Assembly: GCA_020081605.1 (NCBI GenBank)
Contig: JAHREC010000013.1
Location: forward strand, 6,944,001 to 7,008,000
Reading direction: 5' to 3'
Length of the DNA: 64,000 bases
From: Albifimbria verrucaria
Lineage: Eukaryota > Ascomycota > Sordariomycetes > Hypocreales > Stachybotryaceae
The position numbers and the translations under genes are program-made. Positions 36,394 through 49,000 of this stretch are shown here, in pieces (position 1 is the first letter of the stretch; every line of letters starts with the position of its first letter). Below the pieces are notes generated by a model that made no database searches, was not told where the DNA came from, and saw only the letters and a program-made list of their open reading frames with translations.

Positions 36394-39238
36394 ATGGCAG
36401 GGGCACAGCTAGGCCTGAAGGTGGCTTTCTATGCCTACCCTTGCTCACTGTTTGTCATATTGTTAGGTGTTCAATCTCTTCAGTACTATCTCAATCGCCA
36501 TGGAACTGCGGATCGTAACATTTTGGATACGGACCAGAAGAAGAGGACCGAAAAGATTCAACGGATATGCTCAAAGCTGATATGGGTTCTTCAGCTTTTA
36601 CTATCGCTTCTTCTGCTGGCCAGTATCATCATCACCGTACGAGAAGCAGTTGGAGGAAACTATGAGGGGATAGGCAGGACCGACTTCCCAGTGAGCCCCT
36701 ACGTGGTATGTGTTGCCATTGTGGTAGAAAACCCCTCGCATTGCATGATTCTTGTTAACTCAGGTTTGTTAGGCGTCATATGTTGGCGTGCTACTCTACT
36801 TTGTAGCAGGTTTGCTGCCTGATCCAGAAGGGCCATGGTCACCAGGCCTGGCGCATTGCTTTGCTTGGGTCGCCGCTGCACTTTCTGAGACTGTCATCCT
36901 AGCCATCTTTCTTACTAGGCCTCTCTCCTTGCGGGTCTCTGGAGAGTTTTTGACAGTTTTGAACGGTTTTAGTTTGTCCAGGGTGGCTATTCTCGTACTC
37001 ATGATTAGCGTGCTCGCTGTAAGAGACTACAAATTGAGCCGCTTCACCCACAAGTCAACTCCAGATGAACGACAGTCTCTTTTGCAAAATGGCAACGGCT
37101 CAACGGCAAACTATGGCGGAACTCATGATTCCACGTCAACCCCAACCCCGGCAAGAAGAACTCAGGTCTCTGGCACAGGCTGGCTTGATTACTTCGCTGG
37201 ATTTCGTGTTCTGTTCCCTTATCTCTGGTACGATAACGGCTCTTAGTCTCGAGACAGCCCAATGCTAATTTGCGGTAGGCCCAAGGATTCTATTCTATTC
37301 CAAGGCATTGTGGTATTATGCATGGTAATCCTAGTTTGCCAACGTACCGTAAACGTTTTGGCCCCATACCAGCTTGGAAAGCTTGTCGATGCACTTGGTG
37401 AGGGCAAGCTACCTTACCGGGAAATCATCCTCTATGTGTTATATCGCGCTCTTCAAGGCAACCAAGGGGCTCTGGGAGCGGCAAGATCTGTCATATGGAT
37501 TCCAGTCTCGCAGTCACTCTTCCGAAGGCTATCTTCTGCGGCTTTTGAACATGTCCTGGGACTGTCCTTGGAATTTCATCTCAACAAGAAAATCGGCGAG
37601 GTTACAAGTGCCTTGAGCCGAGGTGCAGCGATCAACACATTCCTGGAAAGCTTTTGCTTCCAGGTCTTCCCAATGGTCTTTGACATATTCGTGGCGGGTG
37701 TGTTCTTCTTCGTGAACTATGATGCCTTCTACACCATTATTGTCTTCTTCATCATGTGGTCCTACATCTTCCTGACCATATACGTGGCCAAGTACCGCGG
37801 TAAACAGAGAAGAGATATGGCCGTTAAAGGGCGGGAGATGGAAGCCATCAAGACAGATGCCATCGTTGCATACGAGACGGTGCAGCATAACTGTGCAATC
37901 CCTCGCGAATCCCAACGTTTCAAAGACCATGTTGTGGTTTACCAACGAGCCGAGCGCTTGGTACAATGGTCGCTCAACGGCCTCAACCTCACGCAAAGCT
38001 CAATATTCACCCTTGGAACTGCTCTCCTTGTCGTCGTCTCTGCTTACAAGATATCTCGAGGAGAGCAAACTGTTGGTGAATTTGTGAGCCTCATCAACTA
38101 CTTTGTCCAGCTTCAGGGCCCGCTCAATTTCTTTGGAACCTATTATACTATGCTACAGAATAATCTTATTGAAGCTGAAAGACTTCTTGATTTAGTAAGT
38201 ATTTCCTTCTGGTCGACCCACCAAAGCAGATGACTGATGAAACTAGTTCAAAGAAACCCCGGGGTTGTCGAGAAGCCGGACGCCATCAAGTTACCTTCGC
38301 CGAGGAGAGGTTGCCTTCAATGACGTCAAATTCTCCTACCAGTCTAAGAATGGTGATCCTGTTATCAAAGGCATCAGTTTTACCGTTGCGCCAGGCACGA
38401 AGACTGCCCTTGTAGGAGAATCTGGCAGCGGAAAGTCGACTTGCTTGAAACTAATCTACCGTTTCTACGATGTTACCGAGGGTTCCATTACAGTTGATGG
38501 TTATGACCTCAAGGATCTCAAACTCAATAGCCTTCGTGAGAACATTGGCGTTGTGCCACAAGATACGGTACTCTTCAATGCGACCATCATGTATAACTTA
38601 CTTTATGCCAATCCTGAGGCCACAGATGCTCAGGTTCATGAGGCATGCAGGGCAGCTAATATTCACGATCGAATTCTCACGTTCCCGGATGGATATGACA
38701 CCAAGGTTGGAGAGCGAGGATTAAAGCTATCTGGTGGTGAACGCCAGCGTGTAAGTTGATTGCCCGTTCATAATCTGCCGTTGTTATGTCAGAACAATTG
38801 CTGACTCATGTTGGGCGGGTTTCAGATTGCTATAGCACGAGCCATCCTCAAGGATGCCCGCATCTTACTGTTGGATGAGGCCACTGCTTCGCTAGATTCC
38901 CACACGGAGAAACAGATTCAGGATGCTCTTCACCGTGTCACGTCGGGACGAACCACAATCACCATCGCGTAAGTAACTTGCTTCTAGTATCATTTTTGGA
39001 ACTTGCAATAGTACTACTTACTAACTTATTAATCTGTAGGCATCGTCTTTCTACTATAACTACGTCTGATCAAATTCTCGTGCTTCATAATGGCGAAATT
39101 GTCGAGCGTGGCTCCCATGACGAATTATTGGCCCTTAAAGGGCGTTATCACGCCATGTGGGAAAAACAAACGACTACCGATAAGAAAATGTTGGAGAAAG
39201 CAGAACTTGAGACTGAGTCTTCGGACGTATCGCCCTAA
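36394..39238 (+). CDS. ABC half-transporter, HMT1-like (ABCB subfamily)
   Basis: Membrane exporter of 842 residues as spliced. Six exons: 36394-36705, 36773-37227, 37279-38194, 38247-38750, 38826-38968, 39040-39238. An N-terminal extra membrane region of about five helices (like the TMD0 of HMT1/ABCB6) precedes one six-helix ABC domain. The nucleotide-binding domain has Walker [10 protein letters not shown], the Q-loop in [10 protein letters not shown], signature LSGGERQR, Walker [14 protein letters not shown] and the H-loop HRLST. Family members reside in vacuolar or mitochondrial membranes and carry thiol-metal or thiol-peptide conjugates. The linker before the ATPase is odd: the in-frame reading is unusual, while the +1 frame between about 38261 (G4) and 38315 reads like the family linker ([12 protein letters not shown]). 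This suggests a compensating pair of indels. Confidence 0.92.
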
Positions 39239-39626
39239 TTCATGTTCTCAGAAGCAGCCCTGCCAGGCTCTACTTTGATCCAGGTGCACAGTATAAAGAC
39301 AAATGTACGAATAAGACAAAAAGTCATGGCGCATTCCAATTGGTAGAGCAGGTAGCATCATACACAGCAATATTTTAGCGAGTCGTACTGTCAAGATTTC
39401 CAATGATACTTTAGCGGCCTTTCTCATGATATCAAGTCGATTCGCTTAGACTTACATGATTCTATGCCTATAAAACATTTTGCGCAGCAATTGCATACCT
39501 ACCGATGCCGAAAGCTGGGGCTACAGTGCGAACATGTAACCAAAATCGTGTGTGAGAATTAGGCATAAAAGCATCCTAGAACAGTTGCGTAAGCACGTCA
39601 AACTTGCTAAATTCACCTAGTCAACC
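39239..39626. other. Short intergenic region
   Basis: Between the ABC transporter and the Zn2Cys6 gene, both on the plus strand; presumably 3' UTR plus promoter. Confidence 0.4.
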
Positions 39627-41661
39627 ATGAGTGAGCGACTACCGAAACGACTGCGCCGTGATGTTCGGCGTTGCCACGAATGTAAGGACCATCTTGAGAA
39701 GCGTTAGTCAACGTCTCAACTTATTTTCTTGACAGGTCGAAGACGCAAAGTCAAATGTCAACTGGCATCCGAAGCGGTTGACGTGTGTGCTGAATGTGTG
39801 AGAACAGGAGCTACATGCTCGAGAGATCCCCCAGATGAAGTGCATGCTCCAGCCAAAGACCAAACTGAAGACAAGGAACTAACCATGACTTGTCTCAACC
39901 GGCTCGAGCGTATTGAACAAATACTCCAGGAAGTCCTCCAGGTCCCACCAGCCGGTTCAAACGCCTGTTCACTGCCATCCAACTTTTCACTCCCACCGGA
40001 CAGTCACCATCATTGGAGCTATTCAAACACAATTCTCCACCAGGAGCTATCGACTCCTCGTAATTGCAAATCTCCGAAGCCGAATACTGCTGAGATTGGC
40101 GGCTTGACAGAATTCAGAGGTCACCATAGCATAGAGCAAAATCTTATCAGTCTTTTACCAACCACCGAAGACGCCCAAATGATTTGTTCGGTTACATTGG
40201 CTTGGATGTTGGAGCTTCCCCAGTATGTTTGCATAACTCACCCTAATCTACAGAATATACTAAATCAGCTCAGGCCTCCTGCCCAGATTTGGCGTTCAGC
40301 TGAACATCTAGACGTGCGGAGCCCTACGTCAGCAATTGGCTCTGACCAATTGGAGATTTCCAAGATACTACTTTACTTTTCCTTGTGCTTGCAACAGCTA
40401 CCTCCTGATTTCGAGACCAGCCAGCTCTCAATTCAAAGTGTGGAGGGGACAGTGAGAGAAAATGTACGAACCATCACATCATTGGTGCTTTCCAATGACC
40501 AAGCCGTAAGCTCTATAAGTGGCATAGAGTGCTTGCTGCTGCTCGGCATGATTTACATCAATAAGTTCGATTTGAAACAGGCGTGGTTTGTGTTCAGACG
40601 TGCACTGGACACATGCCGTATTCTGGGCTTCCACGAGAGTTTTAGATTACCCCAACAGCAAACTGATGCACATCATCGTCAGCTATGGCTGTCCTCGGCA
40701 ATGGGAGAGTGTTACTGCAGTGTTTTACTAGGGTATGGGTCAAGCTGTGGCTCGTATCCATTTGGAGATGTTGAATGGGTAAAAGCATGTACAGACAGCG
40801 ATGTCAGTGTCCGCCTATGTCTTATTGCGATACAGTGGTCACAGCATATTGAGTCTGGACGCAAGGAAGTGTTGGAAGTAGCAAACGAGCTCAACCAGCT
40901 CCTTGACGGTCTTCAAGATTTATTGCCGCCTCGTTGGTGGCAAATACCTTCCTTACGTCAAGATCGATCAATGCCCGCGGCTGAAGAGTACGAGCGGCTA
41001 TCCAGGCAGTCTTGGTTTCTTCAAATCAGATTACTGGTAAATTTGTATGCACTAGCGCAGAGCCGCGTAGGGGCTGGCTCGGAGAAGTTCCGAGACCATG
41101 CTCTGGAGGCATCAAGAATGACGCTTCACCTCTATCAGAGTATGCGCCAAGTCCGAAACAGCCAGTTGCATTGCAGAGTTCTTGATATAGCTGCATATAT
41201 AGCTGCCACGGCTATATTGTTGATCAAGCTATTTAACAATGAGCACGAAAAACTTTGCTCGGATATGAGGTTGGCTGAGCAGGCCATCCAGTCTCTCAAT
41301 GTTCTTGGTCAGTCATCGCCAATGGAAAAGGTCGCCAAACAAGCGGCAGAAGTTTTGGTAAGCCTGAATGCTGCATTGTCAGGAATAAAGATTGCGAGGC
41401 TATGCTTCATGAAACGTTGTTTCCTTCGGGCTTGACTCAACTACTGAGATCCCACACTGCACGACACCTAGTTCAAATAGCAACGGAGCTCATTTTGTCC
41501 TACATCAAGTATTTCGCAAAGCTTTTGTCAATGATGATAAAGTTGCCGAAATAATTAATCAGGCGTTAGTATCACCTCGATTTCCTTCAATAGAAGGGCC
41601 AATGCAGCAAGAAGACGTCTCAGTGCTCTTAGATTTGTTGAATGAGAACGCGTTTGGCTAG
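39627..41661 (+). CDS. Zn2Cys6 (C6 zinc cluster) transcription factor
   Basis: Fungal-specific DNA-binding regulator. The 55-nt first exon (39627-39681) joins the second at 39736 inside the zinc cluster, completing CHECRRRKVKC, then VCAECVRTGATC. This is the Cys-X2-Cys-X6-Cys ... Cys-X2-Cys-X6-Cys pattern, placed at the very N-terminus after a basic stretch (LPKRLRRDVRR). The remainder is helical, with LLLLGMIYINKFDLKQAWFV reminiscent of the fungal TF middle-homology region, as in AflR-type factors. Single bases are missing near 41381 and in G3 41428-41430; the last 80 residues then run to the TAG at 41659. Being next to the transporter and several reductases, it may regulate them. That is inference from position only. 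Confidence 0.85.
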
Positions 41662-41924
41662 TTTTTTCTTGTATCTGCGGCTTTCAGTGACTTCTTCTCT
41701 GTCTCTTGGGTAAATATCCACGAGCTTTACGCTTTTTCTCCCAGCCCTTGCATAGCAATTTACACAGTTTCAACAGTTCCCTAAGGAACGAAAGATCCAT
41801 TATGGATAAATATTCTATACTTACTTTGCGGTAATTCTGCAAAATAAGTTTGTGAAAGTAACACTGTATAGAGTTTCCATACATGTGTAAAGTCTCTTAA
41901 AGCACCTACCCAGTCCTTTACCTA

Positions 41925-42728
41925 CTATTGAGTTTTTCGAGTGTTTTCCGCAAGTAGTTCCCTACCTTTCTCAACGATTCGTGTATTTAGCACAATCATT
42001 TGATCTTCCACTCCGCCAAGTGCAAGGTATACCATGTAAGTACTTAGTTCTTTCCCTTGTACAAACCAGGCGGTACCCAAAGTAAGCTCTTGAATTGCAG
42101 CCATACAGCCTCTACTTTGGAGAACGCCTCCTGGGCGCACAATCTTCAAACACCACCATGATTTGTGTTTCTCGGCAAGTTTTATAGCCGCAATTTCATG
42201 GAGCCCCTAATAGCTTTTTCTTAGCCACATAGTCAGTTTTTAAAGCACGGGCCTATCAACCTTGAGCTTGCGAATATCTTCAAGAAACCATAGCGATTTT
42301 GACTGATTTTGCTCTGTCAGCTTCCCGCTGAGATGAACATATGTAAACGGTCCGGTTGAGTCGATGGTACTAGAGCGCATAGCAATGAAAGCATTCTGAA
42401 ACGCTAATGGGAAGTCTATGACGACTTCACGGCGGCCTTCCCAGTCCCCAAGCACCTGCTACTCTGTAAGTCTTTCAATTTGTCTGATATTTTTTTCTTT
42501 CAAATACCATATCATTGCTCTCGCGTCCTTATGTTCTCTCAACAGATTCTCTGGCCAGCTACCAAAATCTGATAAAAGCACTACATGGACCTTTGTGATT
42601 GATGCCACATCTGCTCCTAAGGGTCGTCTCACGAAGGCGACAACACTTGTGACTCTCGGGTCGGAGATGCACTGGTTTAGGACGTAGCTCCCTATTGCCC
42701 CTGTAGCACCAGTCAGGAGAAGCTTCAT
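41925..42728 (-). CDS. NAD(P)-binding Rossmann protein, HTATIP2/NmrA-like
   Basis: Small atypical SDR-like protein with the N-terminal cofactor motif LLTGATGAIGSYV, related in layout to HTATIP2/TIP30-type fungal proteins. Exon 1 is 42728-42508. An in-frame TAG downstream belongs to an intron at 42456-42507, which joins exon 1 to a block beginning W-C-L-G, the usual word at this site. Later indels are a missing base near 42419-42423, a missing base in 42247-42250 and an extra G in G4 42208-42211. With these, the frame runs DFPLAFQNAFIAMR, TDYVAKKKLLG, HEIAAIKLAEKHKSWW, IVRPGGVLQSRG to the stop at 41925. No Tyr-X3-Lys pair is evident, so it may bind a cofactor for sensing and not for catalysis. 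Confidence 0.65.
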
Positions 42729-43029
42729 ATTAGTTATGCCTTTTGATAATTCTTAGAAAAAGGATACAGTCCGCGGAAATACAATGAATTATTTTTTACG
42801 GAGCAAAATAAATTAGTGGCAAGGTAGGACTTTTATATTTTCCAGATTGGAAAATGCTCTTTGGGGTGGAGTTGACGCCATCTGAGCATCATTCGGCCGA
42901 GTCGGCCGACAAGCATAAGTAATATAACATCAGCGTTGTCATCGTTCAATTCAAGTTCATGTATCAATTCAAGGTATTGGAATACTCATAAACCAAATCC
43001 TTTCTTTTTCACCAACATTTACAAATATC

Positions 43030-44168
43030 ATGGGTTCGGCTCTCAGTCAGGCGTGGCCACCAGCCCCTCAATTCACAGAGCGAGACGTACAGGATCAGAG
43101 TGGCAAGGTAGCTTTGTGTCACACTCTCCTTTCCAAAACTAACGTTTTACTTATTCTCAGGTGTTCATCGTCACAGGTGCATCTTCGGGTGTCGGTAAAG
43201 CATTGACGCAGATATTATTCGGTCTTAACGCCAAGATTTATCTTGCAAGTCGAACGAAGGCAAAGGTTGAGTCAGCCATCGCCGAAATCCAAGCTGCGTT
43301 GCCTGGTTCTGCAGGTGAAATGATATATCTCCCATTGGATCTAGAGGACTTGGAAAGTGTCAGATCTGCAGCAGAAACATTTTTGAAAGGCGAGAGGCGA
43401 CTCGATATGCTATGGAATAATGCTGGTGTGATGCTCCCGCCAGTTGGTTCGAAGAGCAGACAAGGATATGAGCTCCAATTGGGAGTGAACTGTCTAGCAG
43501 CGCTATTATTTACGCGTCTTTTAACCCCTATAATGGCAGATACGGCTAGGAAAGGAGCACCAGGTGCGGTTAGGGTACTTTGGGTTTCTTCATCAGCGGC
43601 TGAATTGTTTTCACCTCCAAATGGTGGTGTTGATATGAGCAATCTTGATTTTCACCAAGGAGTTTCTAGTGAAATTGTCAAGTATGCTGTGAGCAAAGCG
43701 GGGATGGTACTGCTGTCGCAAGAGTATGCGAAAAGACATATGAAAGATGGCATCGTCAGTGTTGTGAGTGGCAGTTGTATTTCATCCGCGGGTCGAAGCT
43801 AACGGAATAACCAGGCTATGAATCCAGGAAATCTCAAGTCAGATTTGGGACGCTACCTACCAAGTCTATGGACTGTGTTCTTTCAACAAATCAGTTGGAA
43901 ACCTGAGTATGGTGCATACACAGAACTTTATTCGGCGTTTTCTTCTGAGATTTCACTAGAAAACTCTGGATGTTGGGGTAAGTAGCCAGCAAACTCATCA
44001 TCCTGATCGAATTACTTACGGCCTCGCTCAGTTATTCCATGGGGAAGAGTTGCCCGTGTGCGGTCAGATATTGAGATGGCAGGACATAGTCAAGTGGAGG
44101 GTGAGCCTGCATTGGGTGAGAAATTTTGGAGCTGGTGTACAAAGGAGCTGGAAGCGTACGAAAAGTAA
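43030..44168 (+). CDS. Short-chain dehydrogenase, retinol-dehydrogenase-like
   Basis: Intact SDR of 326 residues in four exons (43030-43107, 43161-43763, 43815-43977, 44032-44168), all in phase. It has the cofactor motif TGASSGVGKALTQ, the NAG motif in LWNNAGVMLPP, catalytic Ser in LWVSSSAAELF and Tyr/Lys in VKYAVSKAGM. The tail NPGNLKSDLGRYLP fits the fungal WW-domain-oxidoreductase / retinol-dehydrogenase-like group. It diverges from the NAD(P)-binding gene across about 300 bp, so the two may share a promoter. Substrate unknown. Confidence 0.9.
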
Positions 44169-46234
44169 TCCTTAACGTTTTTAAGTTGCCCAAACTATTC
44201 AAATTGGCAAGCTATGTGGGAGTTTTACAGTCTACGGTGGTTCTCTTAAAGATGTTGATAACAAGGGAATCCACTGCTGGTTGTATTCATAAAAAGCTAT
44301 CAGAATCCAGACAGAAATTGTTATTGGCACCAGTTGTTCGACTAGTAAATACATACTATGCGCGTACACCACCTCACAACTATTAAGCCTGTTAATAATG
44401 CCCTTAAGCGACAACCGACACTTTGGGACCATCCGACTAAACCTAGGGAGAGTATGCAGGCAGCATAATATTCCACCAGTAGGGCGCAAGATGGAGGTTC
44501 CCCTCCCCGCCTCGGCCGGCCCACATCATCTCCTCAAGCATCTGGAGGTACGGAACATGTCGCTGTTCCACAGCGCCTTGGTCCATAATATCAGTATATA
44601 ATTCAGCTTCATGTTTCTGGTATAGCTAGAGCTATTTGAAGCGTCTATATGTAACAAGAGTTAATGCTGGCATATCGACCATTGGCCGATCTACTATTGC
44701 TTCGATGCAAACAATTTCTCCTGCTTTGATTGATTACGTGCTCAATTAGTTTCTGTACAATTTCTGCGCCTCTGACCGCTCAGGGGGCATGAAAACGAAT
44801 TGCATTGGCTAATTGGCAAAATCATTCGTCCATTCTGAGAATGTAAATGCCTATTGGGATAACTGGAATAAGCGGAGCTGCATGGCTTTGTCGTTGATTC
44901 CTCATTCGCTCCCACTATATTGGCGCCTCATCTGCCATGATTGTACAAGTTGTAGGCAAGTTTATTTTTGCCAGCCTTATAGCAAAGCCCTGAGTTTTGA
45001 TGTAATGAGTTACTGTCTCAGTAGGATGTAAGCTTCAGCCGGATGACATGCCATGAGAACCAACTGGGGCTCTCTAGTACTTCTGAATAACATCTTCTAT
45101 TTAGAAAGGATAATAGACGTCCTAGGAATACGTCTCGAGTGTTGGGGAGCATACCAGTAGTGCTGGCTCAGGGAACATACGAATTTCATCACTTTGAGAT
45201 CATAGAACGATTTGGACTATGAATTCCTCTCATTCACACAGGTTGAAAATTTCGCGGTACATTTGTCTCATGAAGGTTATTTGATTCTACCCACTATCTC
45301 TTTTGTGGAGTGTGGTGGTGACTCAATAACAATGCAGCTACAATGTTTTTCGGCATGTGGGGTTTGGAGAAGTGCATTACATGCTTAGTCTATATAAGCT
45401 ATTGCATTTTGAAAGCAGTTATAATTTGTCCCAATACAGAAGGTAGTATTCCTCAAGAGATGGCCCTCGGCGCATCTCAGCTTTCAGATCCGTCAGGTGC
45501 AGAGCTCTTGGCATTTTTAGGATTGAACCCTTCTTATATGTCATGTCTCAATTGGCTAAATGATTGCCCGGACACATTTGACACCGAGTTCAGGGAAGCA
45601 CCATCATAGTGACCGCTTCTCCATATTCCGCTGGCATATTTGGACATGGGCTACAAGCTACTGTTCAGAAATCTCTCATACATTCAACATAGGTAATGGT
45701 GTTGTCATAGACCATTCGGATTGTCCAAAGAACAGCAGCGCTAATTCTTCATAGCTCGCTGCTTTTCCCGGCCTGAATTTGTAATGATTGGCTCATATAT
45801 CCACCCCATCAGTGCACTTATGTATTTCTAGGCCATTGTCGTCTTTTTCCTTCCTTCTCTCCTTTCATCAACGTGTAGCATTTTCAATTGACTGAGTAGA
45901 TCCTCTTCCCAAGGCTTCGTAGCCTGAGATAAACCACGATTATGATCGTGACCCCGCATCAAATTGGGCGCCAGTCTTCTCCGAGTGGGCTTCGTGTAAT
46001 GCAGCTGTTCCGTCGGTTCCTTTCCTGGAAGCAAGCGAGCCTCTTAACCATGCGAGCTGTGGGTTCTTCATGCAATGCTACTCTATGCATGCATACTCCT
46101 CATCTCCAGGTGGGAGTTCGCGGGGTAGCTTTTCGAGTCGTTCAACCGAATGCTACATAAGTTGGGAAATACCTTCTTGTTATATGTGCTCTTTTTTGTT
46201 CTTCAGGAAGTTGGTGTATTAGGGCGTGCGAGAG
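44169..46234. other. Intergenic (2.1 kb), no gene seen
   Basis: The frames 44126-44386, 45343-45609 and others have no motifs, signal peptide or splicing logic. The region leads into the GH95 gene. Confidence 0.4.
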
Positions 46235-48816
46235 ATGATAATCCCACAATCGATTGGGCTTGTCGCCCTGTGTCTCATCGAGGCGGTTAATGCAAAGTCC
46301 TTTTGGTCGTCTAAGCCTGCTACATTTGGTACAGACAAGGATGCCGAATACATCTTGAAAACAGCCTACCCTGTAGGGAATGGCAAACTAGGAGGTAAAC
46401 AAGCATCTCCAATTTGAAGGGCATGACATATTGATTAGAAAAACTATGTAGCTATGCACTTCGGGCCACCAGGAGCAGAGAAAATCAATCTAAACGTTGA
46501 CTCTCTTTGGTCAGGAGGACCATTTGAAAATATAGTGAGTGCAAGCATACAAATCACAATGGGTGGACACTCATCGAGCACCAGAGCTACACTGGGGTAA
46601 TCCAGAGGAGTCAAAGAGCGACGCCTTACCAGCTATCCGGGACTGGATTTTCCAGAACGGCACCGGAAGTAAGTATGCGGAAATATACATATCTCAAATA
46701 CTAACATTTGATTAGATATTTCTGCTCTCCTTGGTTCGGGCAATAACTACGGATCCTTCCGCACCCTGGGTAACTTCACGGTTCGCATCAACCATGACTC
46801 ATCGTTCCAGAATTATAAAAGAAGTCTTGATTTGGATACAGGTGTACACGAAACGTCTTACCAAGTTAATGGAACAAGTTTCAAGACTACCCTATTTTGT
46901 TCTTACCCGGCCGAAGTTTGCGTATATCATCTTTCGTCAAGCTTGCCACTGCCTAGTGTCAGTGTTGCATTCGAAAACCAGCTTGTCGACACGAGCCTCA
47001 TCAATGCTAGCTGTGGAGAAGGGTATGTCAATTTCAAAGGACTTACCCAGACTGGACCACCAGAGGGCCTAAAGTATGAAGCTTCCGCACACCTTCAGCT
47101 GGGCCCGGAGTTTGAGTGTTTGGATGATGGTACATTGGCAATATCCCAAAAAGACGGTCACTCACCATAGTCATTGGTGCCGGTACAGATTATGATCAGA
47201 AACACGGAACGGCTGAATTTGGCTACAGCTTCAAAGGGTCGATCCTGCTGAGTATGTAGAGGATGTCACAACAAAGGCGTCCTCAAAGTGTTACTCTGAT
47301 TTGCTTACTGAGCATATTTCAGACCACGCTGAGCTCTTTGGTGCATTTGAGTTATCCTTGCCGGATAAATACCATTCGGCTTCGAAGGAGACAGCCACAT
47401 TGATCTCCGAATACAAAGCCTCTGGTGAAGGAGACCCATATCTTGAGTCATTACTTTTTGACTACTCTCGTTATCTTCTGATTGCTTCATCAAGAGATAA
47501 CTCCCTCCCTGCTAATCTTCAAGGTCGATGGGCTGAACAGCTCTGGTCTGCTTGGAGTGGTGACTATCATGCAAATATTAACCTGCAAATGAACTATTGG
47601 GTTGCGGACCAAACAGGCCTCGCCCGTACACAGATGGCGTTATGGAATTACATGGCTGACACATGGTCACCACGGGGCTCCGAGACAGCAGAGCTTTTAT
47701 ATAATGCCACGGGATGGGTCGTTCACAACGAGATTAATATTTTTGGCCACACAGGTATGAAAGAGGGCGAGAGTTGGGCTAATTGTACGTATAACAATCC
47801 TCTATGACTCGCTCTGGCTAACTCTCCCTTAGATCCTGCCGCTGCAGCCTGGATGATGCAGCATGTCTGGGATAATTTCGAGTATACCCAAGATGTTGAC
47901 TGGCTTCGCAAGCAGGGATACCAGCTACTCAAAGGAGTAACAAGCTTTTGGCTATCCCAGCTGCAGCCCGATGAGTTCTTCAACGACGGAACTCTGGTCG
48001 TAAACCCATGCAGCAGCCCAGAGCACGGCCCTACAACTTTCGGTTGCACGCATTATCAGCAAGTCATTTATCAAGTTTTTGAAGCTACATTGAGTGCTGC
48101 CACTATATTGAACGATGATGACACGTCCTTCTTAAAAATCTACAGCAGCAGCTGAAAATCCTTGACAAAGGTCTTCATATCAGTGACTGGGGTGGCATCA
48201 AAGAATGGAAGCTGCCTGACTCGTATGGATATGAAACTCAGAACCGACACCGGCATTTGTCTCATCTTGTGGGCTGGTATCCCGGTTATTCTATCTCATC
48301 GTTTCAGCAAGGTTATACGAACTCAAGCATTCAGTCTGCCGTGGAGGCCACACTTCGCGCCCGTGGTGAGGGTAATGCTGACGATGCGAATGCCGGATGG
48401 GCTAAGGTATGGCGGTCTGCTTGTTGGGCACGTCTCAACAATACTGAGCGAGCCCATTTTGAGCTTCGCTATGCCATTGACGAAAACTTTGCAGACAATG
48501 GCTTCAGCATGTATTGGGCGCTCAACTCACCGTTCCAGATCGATGCAAACTTTGGACTTGGAGGAGCTGTCTTAAGCATGCTGGTGGTTGATCTCCCTTA
48601 CCAGGAATTGTCGAGGAACCTCGAACTGTTGTCCTAGGTCCGGCTATACCGACGGCTTGGGGAGGCGGAAGTGTTAGAGGGTTGAGGCTAAGGGGTGGAC
48701 GAACAGTGGACTTCTCATGGGATGATGAAGGACTAGTCACGAAGGCAACGCTTCGAGGGCAAGGCCAGGCCATCGTACTGGTCAATGTAAATGGCAAAGT
48801 GCTCGTGGGATCCTGA
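46235..48816 (+). CDS. GH95 alpha-L-fucosidase (catalytic module only), secreted
   Basis: Inverting alpha-fucosidase, typically acting on alpha-1,2-linked fucose of xyloglucan or other glycans. ATG 46235 gives a signal peptide ([14 protein letters not shown]). Five exons (46235-46394, 46452-46534, 46585-46668, 46716-47784, 47833-48816) give about 794 residues. Hallmarks are [41 protein letters not shown], the [10 protein letters not shown] motif whose Asn residues activate water in characterised GH95, [15 protein letters not shown], and the [16 protein letters not shown] block. Single bases are missing at G4 46594-46597, about 47157-47163, G3 47236-47238, A5 48134-48138 and C3 48595-48597. 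No CBM. It is paired with a second, diverged GH95 12 kb downstream, so this is not a recent tandem copy. The genes between them are unrelated. Confidence 0.9.
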
Positions 48817-49000
48817 GCCATACCTGCGTGTGGGAGAAGGTACATGATTTGGAACCACAGATCTAATCCCAGATAAATAGTCCAACTCAACATTCTGTAG
48901 TCAAACTCAGATGAATTTGGCATGAAATTATGATTACCTAAGATTGGAAATATTCGCTAGAACATAATATCAGAATTTTGTTACAATGGTGGGCCTACTG

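Noticed and set aside
42456..42507. In-frame TAG as a true stop or stop-codon readthrough
   Set aside because: It lies near the 3' end of a sequence with GT donor and CAG acceptor; splicing it out joins the coding region into the expected W-C-L-G word.
34663..44168. Secondary-metabolite gene cluster
   Set aside because: No polyketide, peptide or terpene synthase in the block; kept only as a tentative functional neighbourhood.
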